Assembly: GCA_902477075.1 (NCBI GenBank)
Contig: CABSFU010000019.1
Coordinates: 1 to 22,236 of the forward strand
DNA length: 22,236 nt
Reading direction: 5' to 3'
Origin: UMGS1498 sp900552335
Lineage (GTDB): Bacteria > Bacillota_I > Bacilli_A > RF39 > UBA660
Below the pieces are notes generated by a model. The model saw only the letters and a program-made list of their open reading frames with translations. It was not told the DNA's origin and did not search any database. Shown one piece after another: positions 1 to 6,724 of this stretch. Position numbers and translations under genes: made by a program. How positions within the stretch are numbered: the stretch's first letter is position 1; each line of letters starts with the position of its first letter.

Positions 1-375
1 ATAACCCCATTTATCACCCAAATCAACCTTAGCTAATCCTTCATGAAAATTTCCACAGCATTTATACATAAAAGGTATAATTTGTTTTCCATCTTGGTTA
101 AAATAACCCCATTTTCCACCTGAAAATACAGCTGCCAAACCCTCACGAAAGTGTCTAACTATACTATATTTAACGGGTATAACAATTTCAAAATTTCGAT
201 TAATATAACCATATCGTCTTTCCCCAAATTTTTCTATAACAGCTAGACCATCATGAAATTCAACGTCTTCCCTATCTATCCATCCTAGAAAATCCTTTAC
301 AAAATTTTGAGGTAGTTCACCTATATTTTCATAGTTTCTTACAATTTTTATTCCTTCATCTTTTAAAATTTCCAT
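1..375 (-). CDS. WG-repeat protein, N-terminal part (3' end outside window)
   Basis: The frame is open from the ATG at 375 to the window edge and gives 125 residues starting MEILKDEGIKIV. After a short N-terminal segment it shows repeated units with the pattern K/R-x-G-Y-I/F-N-x-x-G/F (ERRYGYINRNFEIVIP, KWGYFNQDGKQIIP, KWGY at the edge), each followed by an F-x-E/D-G-L-A block (FHDGLAVI, FREGLAAV, FHEGLAKV). This is the WG (KWG) beta-repeat family, which is common in Bacillota and has no defined enzymatic role; repeats of this kind are thought to serve as binding scaffolds. No signal peptide is seen, so it is probably cytoplasmic. The start is supported by AGGAGGG at 380-386, four bases upstream. 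The true length is unknown because the gene runs off the window. Confidence 0.85.
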   Translation of the reverse strand, partial: MEILKDEGIKIVRNYENIGELPQNFVKDFLGWIDREDVEFHDGLAVIEKFGERRYGYINRNFEIVIPVKYSIVRHFREGLAAVFSGGKWGYFNQDGKQIIPFMYKCCGNFHEGLAKVDLGDKWGY

Positions 376-392
376 ATAACCCTCCTGTTTTC

Positions 393-421
393 ATTATAAA
401 ATAAGTTTTATTAAAAAACAA
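393..421 (-). promoter_or_regulatory. Promoter of the WG-repeat gene
   Basis: TTGTTT (416-421) is followed by a 17-base spacer and TATAAT (393-398). The -10 box lies 17 bases before the ATG, so the predicted leader is only about 10 nt. The -35 box overlaps the U-tract of the preceding terminator. Confidence 0.6.
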
Positions 422-449
422 TAAAATAAGTCCAAAATGGGCTTATTTT
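412..449 (-). terminator. Intrinsic terminator after the lipoprotein gene
   Basis: An 11-bp stem (423-433 with 439-449, one G-U pair, five-base loop) is followed on the minus strand by ATTGTTTTTT. The stem contains the stop codon of the lipoprotein gene (443-445). Confidence 0.8.
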
Positions 450-847
450 TTAATACTATAAACAATTTTAGTTGCATTTGTTAAATCATCTCGGCAATAA
501 CTATCAATGACTCTTGTTTCTCCTGCTTTTAATGTATCACCAATAAAACCAGTTAATGTAATCATTTCATTTCCATCTTTATCTAAAACTTGAATAGCAA
601 ACTCTTGTAAATTTTGATCTTCACTTGATGTATTTGTTATAGATGTTTCTAACGTTGTTCTTCCATTTTCATAAATCAAAGATGTGTTTTTAAATTCAAA
701 TACATCTACTGTTTGATTCTTTACTACTTCTTCGTTTGTATTTGCTTTTATGTCATCTTGTTTTTCTTCTTTTTTAGAACATCCACAACCAGTCACTAAT
801 CCAATAATAGATAATCCTATAACTGTCATTTTTAATACTTTTTTCAT
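443..847 (-). CDS. Small lipoprotein with a C-terminal Ig-like/FxLYD-type domain
   Basis: I start this 134-residue protein at the ATG at 847, preceded by GGAAGGAAG. An in-frame ATG 90 bases upstream would put the signal peptide in the middle of the protein and has no such site. The N-terminus is a lipoprotein signal: MKKVLKMT, a hydrophobic stretch and the lipobox LVTGC, so the mature protein would be anchored by that Cys on the outer face of the membrane. A short charged linker (KKEEKQDD and a Glu/Asn/Val-rich part) leads to a domain of about 85 residues beginning VDVFEFKNTSLIYENGRTTL. It has alternating beta-like strands (LETSITNTS, FAIQVLDKDGNEM, LKAGETRVI), resembling the FxLYD/DUF-type Ig-like domains of Gram-positive lipoproteins. 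No catalytic residues are apparent. Its ligand or role is unknown. Confidence 0.8.
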   Translation of the reverse strand: MKKVLKMTVIGLSIIGLVTGCGCSKKEEKQDDIKANTNEEVVKNQTVDVFEFKNTSLIYENGRTTLETSITNTSSEDQNLQEFAIQVLDKDGNEMITLTGFIGDTLKAGETRVIDSYCRDDLTNATKIVYSIKK

Positions 848-886
848 CTGCTTCTTCCTTCCATTTTCTATCTTTATTACATAACA

Positions 887-895
887 ATCATAACA
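887..895 (-). promoter_or_regulatory. Possible extended -10 promoter of the lipoprotein gene
   Basis: TGTTATGAT (TGn followed by TATGAT) lies directly after the tsf terminator and about 40 bases before the lipoprotein ATG. No good -35 box is visible, so this is tentative. Confidence 0.35.
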
Positions 896-923
896 AAAAA
901 ATAAGCCTTTTTCAAGACTTATT
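893..923 (-). terminator. Intrinsic terminator after tsf
   Basis: A 10-bp stem (900-909 with 914-923, one G-U pair) is closed on the minus strand by a GAAA tetraloop and followed by seven T (893-899). It begins a few bases after the tsf stop codon and is a strong factor-independent terminator. Confidence 0.85.
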
Positions 924-929
924 CTTAAA

Positions 930-1811
930 TTAACCATTAATTTGTTTTGCTACTTCTTCTGCAAAGTTTTCTTCTTTCTTCTCCATACCTTCGCCAACTT
1001 CAAAACGAATCATATTTACAATTGTTCCACCATTATTTTGAACAAATTGTCCAACTGTTTCTTTATTTTCAGCTTTAACAAAGATTTGATTTTCTAAACA
1101 TACTTCTTCATAGTATTTTTTAACTTTACCTACTAAAATTGCATCTATTTTATCTTCTGGTTTTCCTTCATTTAATAATTGTTCTCTCATGATTGTTTTT
1201 TCTTTTTCAAGTACATCAGTTGGAACATTAGATGATTTTACATAAATAGGTCTCATAGCAGCTGCATGCATTGCTACATCTTTTGCTACTTCACTAGAAG
1301 TATTATCTACTAAAGTTAAAACAGCAATTCTACCACCCATATGAATATATTCACCAAATGATTCACTATCTGTTTTTTCTATTTTAGCAAATCTTCTTAA
1401 GGATAATTTTTCACCAATAGTAGCAGTTTTTGAAATAATTAATTCATTTACTGTTTCTTCTGTACCAAAAGCTTTTTCTTCTAATAATGCTTCTACTGTA
1501 GAAGCATTACTATTTAAAATTGTTTTTAGAATAGTACTTACTAATGATTTAAATTCTTCATTTTTAGCTACGAAATCAGTTTCTGAATTTACTTCTACGA
1601 TGGCAGCTTTATTACCATCAATCATGATAGAAGCTAATCCTTCTGCAGCAATACGATCTGCTTTTTTAGCAGCCTTTGAAATACCTTTTTCTCTTAACCA
1701 ATCAATAGCTTCATCAATATTTCCGTTTGTTGCTTCTAATGCTTTTTTACAATCAAGCATTCCAGCTCCACTTTTTTCTCTTAATTCTTTTACTAAACTA
1801 GCGCTGATCAT
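930..1811 (-). CDS. tsf: Translation elongation factor Ts
   Basis: EF-Ts is the guanine-nucleotide exchange factor that recycles EF-Tu-GDP in translation elongation. The 293-residue product has the expected architecture. An N-terminal UBA-like domain (about 1-50) carries VKELREKSGAGMLDCKKAL. It is followed by the conserved EF-Tu-contacting motif TDFVAKN (78-84) and then the duplicated core with HAAAMRPIYV. The C-terminal signature NQIFVKAENKETVGQFV is intact. Length is typical of bacterial EF-Ts. The ATG at 1811 has AAGGAGGAG upstream. It lies downstream of rpsB, its classical partner, but the 242-base gap holds hairpins and a possible promoter, so expression may be partly uncoupled from rpsB. 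A strong terminator follows. Confidence 0.97.
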   Translation of the reverse strand: MISASLVKELREKSGAGMLDCKKALEATNGNIDEAIDWLREKGISKAAKKADRIAAEGLASIMIDGNKAAIVEVNSETDFVAKNEEFKSLVSTILKTILNSNASTVEALLEEKAFGTEETVNELIISKTATIGEKLSLRRFAKIEKTDSESFGEYIHMGGRIAVLTLVDNTSSEVAKDVAMHAAAMRPIYVKSSNVPTDVLEKEKTIMREQLLNEGKPEDKIDAILVGKVKKYYEEVCLENQIFVKAENKETVGQFVQNNGGTIVNMIRFEVGEGMEKKEENFAEEVAKQING

Positions 1812-1834
1812 GTTTTCTCCTCCTTATTTTTAGA

Positions 1835-1860
1835 ATAGAATGAATTCTAATTCATTCTAT
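1835..1860. repeat. Perfect 12-bp inverted repeat in front of tsf
   Basis: ATAGAATGAATT (1835-1846) and its exact complement (1849-1860) are separated by two bases and lie just upstream of the tsf ribosome binding site. As RNA this would be a stable AU-rich hairpin in the 5' untranslated region; as DNA it could be an operator. It has no U-tract on the minus strand, so it is not a normal terminator. Confidence 0.7.
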
Positions 1861-1870
1861 AAAATAACTA

Positions 1871-1898
1871 TTTATATAAGAATACAATTGAAATTGAA
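1871..1898 (-). promoter_or_regulatory. Possible tsf promoter in the rpsB-tsf gap
   Basis: TTCAAT (1893-1898), a 16-base spacer and TATAAA (1871-1876) face tsf. A transcript from here would begin just before the 1835-1860 inverted repeat. The boxes are only partial matches in an AT-rich region. Confidence 0.35.
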
Positions 1899-2003
1899 TT
1901 CTATTTTCAAAATCACTTTCCATATGTTCTAGCTTTTCAATATCTATTTTTTAATAAACTATCGTTTATGTTTACATATGGATTATTCTATCAAATGGAC
2001 TAA

Positions 2004-2027
2004 ACAAGAAGAAAAATTTCTTCTTGT
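2004..2027 (-). other. Hairpin after rpsB
   Basis: ACAAGAAGAAA (2004-2014) pairs perfectly with 2017-2027, leaving two central bases; GGA/TCC flanks can extend the stem. It lies about 30 bases after the rpsB stop codon. It lacks a strong U-tract on the minus strand. It may be an attenuator, a processing site or a 3'-end-stabilising hairpin between rpsB and tsf. Confidence 0.55.
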
Positions 2028-2053
2028 ATCCACTTACTTATTTTTATATTTGA

Positions 2054-3055
2054 TTATTTTAAAGCGTCTAATAATTCTGCTTTTTTCATTGTTGAATATC
2101 CCTTGATATCTTTTGACTTAGCTAATTCTCTAAGTTCAGCTACTGTCATTTTATCAAAGTTTGTATTTTCTACTTTTTCTTCTTTAACAGGTTCTACTAC
2201 TTTTTCTTCTTTTTTTTCAAAAGTTTTTTTGAAATTTCTATTTCCATTTTCTGGTCTATTTGATTTAAAGTTTTTATTTTCTTTTCTTCTATCTTCTCTT
2301 TTTTTAACAGTTTCTAAAGCTTTTTCCATAATATTTACATCTTTTTCGTCTTCTTTAACATAGTCAACTACTTTTCCACCATTTGCTTCTACAATAGCAT
2401 TAGCCATAACACCTGTAATTAATTTTACAGCTCTGATTGCATCATCATTTCCTGGAATTACATAATCAACCATATCTGGATCACAGTTTGTATCTACGAT
2501 ACCAAATACTGGAATACCAAGTCTTCTAGCTTCACGAATTGCGATGTATTCTTTTGATGGATCTACAATAAACATAGCTTGTGGTAATTTATACATATCT
2601 CTAATACCACATAATAATTTATTTAATTTATCATATTCTTTTTTGATTCCAATTACTTCTTTTTTAGGTAATTTATCAAAAGTACCATCTTTTTCCATTT
2701 TTTCAATTTCTTCTAGTCTTTTTACTCTTCTTCTGATTGTTTTGAAGTTTGTTAAAGTACCACCTAACCATCTTTCTGAAACGTAATAAGAGTTAGAACG
2801 AAGTGCTTCTTCTTTAATAGCTTCACTAGCTTGTTTTCTAGTACCAACAAAAAGAACTTTTCCACCATTTGCTGCTATTTCTTTTAAAGCTGCATATGCT
2901 TCTTCAATTTTTTCTGCTGTTTTCTTTAAATCAATAATATAAATTTCATCTCTTGATGTATAAATATATTCTTTCATTTTTGGATTCCATCTTTTTGTTT
3001 GATGACCAAAATGAACACCTGTTTCAAGTAAATAACTCATTGACACTACTGCCAT
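2054..3055 (-). CDS. rpsB: Ribosomal protein S2 (uS2) with a C-terminal SAP/Rho-N-like extension
   Basis: uS2 is a 30S subunit protein needed for late assembly and recruitment of S1-type factors. The N-terminal ~245 residues are a standard S2: the start MAVVSMSYLLETGVHFGHQT, then RWNPKMKEYIY, the block SERWLGGTLTNF, and IREARRLGIPVFGIVDTNCDP. Normal bacterial S2 is about 225-260 residues, but this one is 333. The extra ~85 residues comprise a Lys/Arg/Asn-rich linker, a Glu/Lys/Val segment, and a final ~33-residue module starting MTVAELRELAKSKDI and continuing GYSTMKKAELLDAL. That module matches the Rho N-terminal/SAP/HeH helix-extended loop-helix pattern, a nucleic-acid-binding fold. The ATG at 3055 has AAAGGAGGA at normal spacing. 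It is the first gene before tsf. Confidence 0.95.
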   Translation of the reverse strand: MAVVSMSYLLETGVHFGHQTKRWNPKMKEYIYTSRDEIYIIDLKKTAEKIEEAYAALKEIAANGGKVLFVGTRKQASEAIKEEALRSNSYYVSERWLGGTLTNFKTIRRRVKRLEEIEKMEKDGTFDKLPKKEVIGIKKEYDKLNKLLCGIRDMYKLPQAMFIVDPSKEYIAIREARRLGIPVFGIVDTNCDPDMVDYVIPGNDDAIRAVKLITGVMANAIVEANGGKVVDYVKEDEKDVNIMEKALETVKKREDRRKENKNFKSNRPENGNRNFKKTFEKKEEKVVEPVKEEKVENTNFDKMTVAELRELAKSKDIKGYSTMKKAELLDALK

Positions 3056-3070
3056 TTAAATTCCTCCTTT

Positions 3071-3138
3071 TGTTATGAACTTCCATTACTTCGAACTTAC
3101 ACCACCAAATTTGGCACACGATATAAGAATTCATAATG
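3071..3138 (-). promoter_or_regulatory. Structured rpsB leader
   Basis: The rpsB transcript has a leader of roughly 95 bases. Bases 3071-3079 can pair with 3130-3138 (seven Watson-Crick pairs plus two G-U), enclosing a region with the palindrome CCAAATTTGG (3105-3114) and a GTGTGCC...GGTGGTG stretch. Ribosomal protein leaders often bind their own product, so an autoregulatory S2 site is plausible. I do not recognise a known motif. Confidence 0.35.
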
Positions 3139-3160
3139 TGACAATTGAAAAGCCAAACAT

Positions 3161-3190
3161 AGTATATCATAATATATGAAAAAAATACAA
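3161..3190 (-). promoter_or_regulatory. Promoter of rpsB
   Basis: TTGTAT (3185-3190), an 18-base spacer and TATACT (3161-3166) face rpsB. The predicted start is near 3154, giving a leader of about 95 nt, longer than most leaders in this window. Confidence 0.5.
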
Positions 3191-3216
3191 GAAAAAGAAA
3201 GAAAAATCTTTTTTCT
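3191..3216 (-). terminator. Weak A/T-only hairpin after rseP
   Basis: AGAAAAA (3200-3206) can pair with 3210-3216 around a three-base loop at the rseP stop codon, followed on the minus strand by TTC then TTTTTC. The stem is nearly all A-T, so termination would be weak and some read-through into rpsB is possible. Confidence 0.35.
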
Positions 3217-4240
3217 AAGTAAAAAAACGAATGATATCATTGTAAGTTACTACAATCATTAATACCATTAATAAAAGAAAGCCAATTCCATGGACTGTAT
3301 TTTCAACTTTTGAATTTACTTTACTTCCTTTTATTTTTTCAATTATTAAAAAGAATAATCTTCCACCATCAAAGGCTGGAAGTGGTAGTAAATTAATAAA
3401 ACCGACATTAATGCATAAATAAGCAATTAAATACATTATATTTAAGATGCCAGTTGCGCTAACAGTTGCTACAACATTATAAATACCAACTGGACCAGAT
3501 AAACTACTTAAACTTAATTTTCCAATTACTAAATAAGCAATGATTCGTACCATCTGTTTGATTAAAGAATATGTTTTTACAAAAGCATACTTTAAAGATG
3601 CAAGAATCCCAGTATTTTTTACTTGTTTTAACGTAAAACCATATACATAAGAAGAAGTTCCTTCTTCTGTTACTAAAGTTGGTGTCAAGGTTACTACTTT
3701 GTTACTATTTACTTCCATTTCAATTGTTTTTCCACTATTTACTTGTAGTTCTAGTAACAAATCGTCTTGACTTTCTATTTTTACTTGATTAATTTTAGTA
3801 ATAACATCTCCCTCTTTTAAATCTGTACTATAAATTGGATAAGATGCATCAATTGTGTCAATCACTGGTGTAAAAGAAGGAGCCCCATTCACTAAAGCAA
3901 CAACAAATAAAAGAACAATAGCTAAAAGAAAATTAAAAAGAATTCCAGCTATAATCGTTAAAAATCTCTGATACCACTTTTTATAAACGAGTTGTTGTTC
4001 TTTTGGAATCTTTTCTTCTTCCATGTCTTCACCAGCCATGCTAACAAATCCACCTATTGGAAATAAGCGAATAGAATATTCTGTTTCATCATTTTTTCTT
4101 TTAAAATGAACTAATTTTGGCCCCATTCCTAATGAAAATTCATAAACATAAACACCTGCTTTTTTAGCAAATAAAAAATGTCCAAATTCATGAATCATAA
4201 TCGTAATTCCTAATATTAAAATGAAATAAATTATTGTCAT
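3215..4240 (-). CDS. rseP: Site-2 intramembrane zinc metalloprotease (RIP family)
   Basis: The 341-residue polytopic membrane protein belongs to the RseP/RasP (peptidase M50B) family, which cleaves transmembrane substrates such as anti-sigma factors or signal-peptide remnants within the membrane. The zinc motif HEFGH is at residues 17-21 in the first transmembrane segment, followed by the family block YEFSLGMGP and FPIGGFVSMAGE. A hydrophobic helix (about 93-118) leads to a PDZ domain (about 125-185, with LKEGDVITKINQ). The C-terminal membrane part has NLLPLPAFDGGRL, whose Asp291 is the third zinc ligand. Length is close to, but slightly below, the usual 400-430 of Bacillus RasP. The start has AAAGGTGA upstream. 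The common neighbours dxr, cdsA and proS are not here; it appears to be a single-gene unit with its own promoter. Confidence 0.93.
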   Translation of the reverse strand: MTIIYFILILGITIMIHEFGHFLFAKKAGVYVYEFSLGMGPKLVHFKRKNDETEYSIRLFPIGGFVSMAGEDMEEEKIPKEQQLVYKKWYQRFLTIIAGILFNFLLAIVLLFVVALVNGAPSFTPVIDTIDASYPIYSTDLKEGDVITKINQVKIESQDDLLLELQVNSGKTIEMEVNSNKVVTLTPTLVTEEGTSSYVYGFTLKQVKNTGILASLKYAFVKTYSLIKQMVRIIAYLVIGKLSLSSLSGPVGIYNVVATVSATGILNIMYLIAYLCINVGFINLLPLPAFDGGRLFFLIIEKIKGSKVNSKVENTVHGIGFLLLMVLMIVVTYNDIIRFFT

Positions 4241-4280
4241 AAATCACCTTTTCTAAATTATTTTATTCTTCTTATTTGTT

Positions 4281-4309
4281 ATTTTACCCTTTTTATTCTA
4301 TTTTGTCTA
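4281..4309 (-). promoter_or_regulatory. Promoter of rseP
   Basis: TAGACA (4304-4309), a 17-base spacer and TAAAAT (4281-4286) each match five of six consensus bases. They lie between the GH31 terminator and the rseP ATG, with a predicted leader of about 34 nt. Confidence 0.6.
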
Positions 4310-4311
4310 CC

Positions 4312-4339
4312 AAACAAAAAAGGATTTTAGAATCCTTTT
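4312..4339 (-). terminator. Intrinsic terminator after the GH31 gene
   Basis: A 9-bp stem (4318-4326 with 4331-4339) with a four-base loop is followed on the minus strand by TTTGTTTG. It overlaps the GH31 stop codon and ends the pyk-GH31 operon. Confidence 0.75.
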
Positions 4340-6716
4340 AAATTTCATTAATATAATCTAATATTTTTAAGAATAATTTAATAAACTTTCTTTCCAATCC
4401 TTTGTTTGCTAATTTACGTATTTCAATTCTTTTCTTTTTAATCGTTAAATCACTAAATAAAATATGATCAATTAATTCTTTTAATCTTGTTTCAATTTGA
4501 AGATCGGATATGATAGATTCGACATCATCATTAATAATTCTAACCGCATCTATTTCAATATTTTTACCTTTACAATTTAATGTCAATTGACCAACAGTCG
4601 AAACATTTTTTACTTCAACGATAAAATCATTTTCTAAAACATAGCTATCAAAATCAATTTGAGTGTCATTAAAATAAACTAATACATCACTTGCTTTTTT
4701 TGTATTTCTAAAAACAAATTTGTAATTACGATTATCAGGGATAATTCCTTTTTTACCTTCGATTGGTCTTACAATAACAGTATAGTTATTTGGCATATAA
4801 TTGTAATCTATTTCCGTTAATAAGTAATAATCTTTTTGATACAATTCACTAACTCCATCATCTTCATATAAATGATAAGTATTACTTCTACCAGGAAAAA
4901 TTTGAATTTCCATATCTTTTGGTGGTGTTGTATCATTTAATTCTTGATTTTTACCTAAGGTAATAATAGAACCTGCTTTAGCAAATACTGGATAATCTTC
5001 TTCTTTAAAGAAAGAAATGTAATTTTTTCCTCCTGGAAATTTCTTACCAGTTACAAAATCGTACCACATACCATCTGGTAAAAAGAACTTATGAATAGAA
5101 CGATTCATAATATAATCTTTTTTAGTAACAATTGGGGATACAAATAATTCGGTACCAAAATAATAGCCATTTCGATAATTGACATCATCATACATTTCTG
5201 GAAATTTATGATAAATTGGCATAACCATTGGCATACCATATTGATGATATTTGTAAGCTTCTGCATATAAATATGGTATTAATCGATGTCTAAGTTGTAA
5301 ATATTTTTTGACAATACTATAAGTTTTAATACTCCACTTCCATGGTTCTCTTTTATAATATTTTCCTTTATCAGCGCCAAATTTTAAAATCGGTGAAAAA
5401 ACACCCAACTGAACATATCTAGTATATAATTCATTATCTTCTGTACCTTTATAGTACCCTCCTATATCATGAGCCCAATAACTAACTCCTATGTTGCTAG
5501 CCAAAGCATTGTGAAAAGGAATCATTTTTAAAGTATCCCAACTAACAATGGTTTTTCCGGAATACAAAACAGGATAACGATGAGGAGCACTAGTTACATT
5601 TCTTGATAATAACATCGGTCTTTTTTGATAATCTTTTTTCATATCTTCCGTATGATAGTAATCTAAAATCGCATTTTCTCTTTCTTTTTTTGTTGTTTCA
5701 TCAATCCAGTAAAAATCAACACCCATTTTATCTAGTGGATGAATTAAGAAATTAAAGTAATTTTCTATTACAGCATCATTCATCACATTAAATACTAAAA
5801 TGTCCTCTTGTTTTTCCAAAGTATGAGCTAAAACGTCATAGCTAGGTTCATATGGTAAAATTCCTGGAACTGGATTAATATTTAACCCTAATCGAATACC
5901 ACTTTTATGAAGGTAATCAATCATTTTTTTTGGATTAGAAAATAAAGTTTTATTCCAAGTAAAGCCACTATCATAAATTTTATCTTTATATTCATCGATG
6001 TGCCATTTTTTATCTAGTAATAAAATAGATAATGGAATTTCTTTATTTTTAAAATCGTCTACTAAATCTTTTAAACTTAAATCATTATATTCTTCATTTT
6101 TACTCCACCAGTTTCCTAGAGCATATCTTGGTATTAAAGCTGGGCTTCCCGTAATTAAAAAATAATCTTTTAGACATAAAGCAAAGTCTTTTAAATATAA
6201 GAATAAATATAAATCGATATTTTTATTTTCTCTTGGTTTTACAGTTCCATTTTCTAGAATAAGATCGTTTTCATCTTTAATACTAGCAAATCCATCTACA
6301 GAATATAAGCCTTTTTTTAATTTTAATTTTCCCTTATTATCATCTAATGAACTATTTGGTGAACCGTAATTTCTTATTTCTGGATGTCCATAATACCATA
6401 TTTTATCGGTATTTAATAGTTCTACTTTTAAATATTTCATGGTATCAAATTTACCACTATAAAAAGGTTTATTCTTTTCATAGGTTAATCTAAAATAAGA
6501 AGTGGTGATTTCTAAATATTTTTTGTCTTCTTTTTTGGTATATTCTACTGCAGCTGTTTTTCTATTCAAAACTAATGTAGTTAAATGATCTTCAAAAGTA
6601 CCATCTTCACTGTATTCCATTCTAATTAATCTTGGCGTTAAAACAGTAAAACGATATTTTTTCCCTTTTATAACGTTTTCTGGAGTAGCCAATGCATTAC
6701 TATAATTAATACTCAT
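4338..6716 (-). CDS. Glycoside hydrolase family 31 (alpha-glucosidase-like)
   Basis: This 792-residue protein has the GH31 layout: an N-terminal beta-sandwich (FTVLTPRLIRMEYSEDG near residue 23), a (beta/alpha)8 barrel starting around YALGNWWSKNEEYND, and C-terminal beta domains with FPGRSNTYHLYEDDG. GH31 enzymes retain configuration and act on alpha-glucosides, alpha-xylosides or alpha-galactosides. The nucleophile region reads VDFYWIDE, with Asp339 in the nucleophile position. The later block NIGVSYWAHDIGGY (Asp417) is also conserved. Oddly, the acid/base region reads VLYSGKTIVSW, with Lys388 where well-studied members have Asp (WSGD). There is no signal peptide, so it is probably cytoplasmic and acts on imported oligosaccharides. 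It starts 8 bases after pyk ends, with AGGAGGA upstream, so the two are co-transcribed. The exact substrate cannot be assigned. Confidence 0.88.
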   Translation of the reverse strand: MSINYSNALATPENVIKGKKYRFTVLTPRLIRMEYSEDGTFEDHLTTLVLNRKTAAVEYTKKEDKKYLEITTSYFRLTYEKNKPFYSGKFDTMKYLKVELLNTDKIWYYGHPEIRNYGSPNSSLDDNKGKLKLKKGLYSVDGFASIKDENDLILENGTVKPRENKNIDLYLFLYLKDFALCLKDYFLITGSPALIPRYALGNWWSKNEEYNDLSLKDLVDDFKNKEIPLSILLLDKKWHIDEYKDKIYDSGFTWNKTLFSNPKKMIDYLHKSGIRLGLNINPVPGILPYEPSYDVLAHTLEKQEDILVFNVMNDAVIENYFNFLIHPLDKMGVDFYWIDETTKKERENAILDYYHTEDMKKDYQKRPMLLSRNVTSAPHRYPVLYSGKTIVSWDTLKMIPFHNALASNIGVSYWAHDIGGYYKGTEDNELYTRYVQLGVFSPILKFGADKGKYYKREPWKWSIKTYSIVKKYLQLRHRLIPYLYAEAYKYHQYGMPMVMPIYHKFPEMYDDVNYRNGYYFGTELFVSPIVTKKDYIMNRSIHKFFLPDGMWYDFVTGKKFPGGKNYISFFKEEDYPVFAKAGSIITLGKNQELNDTTPPKDMEIQIFPGRSNTYHLYEDDGVSELYQKDYYLLTEIDYNYMPNNYTVIVRPIEGKKGIIPDNRNYKFVFRNTKKASDVLVYFNDTQIDFDSYVLENDFIVEVKNVSTVGQLTLNCKGKNIEIDAVRIINDDVESIISDLQIETRLKELIDHILFSDLTIKKKRIEIRKLANKGLERKFIKLFLKILDYINEI

Positions 6717-6724
6717 ACTTCCTC

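Noticed and set aside
848..937. Longer N-terminus for the lipoprotein (ATG at 937)
   Set aside because: It would overlap the end of tsf and its terminator and bury the signal peptide and lipobox inside the protein; the ATG at 847 has a proper ribosome binding site.
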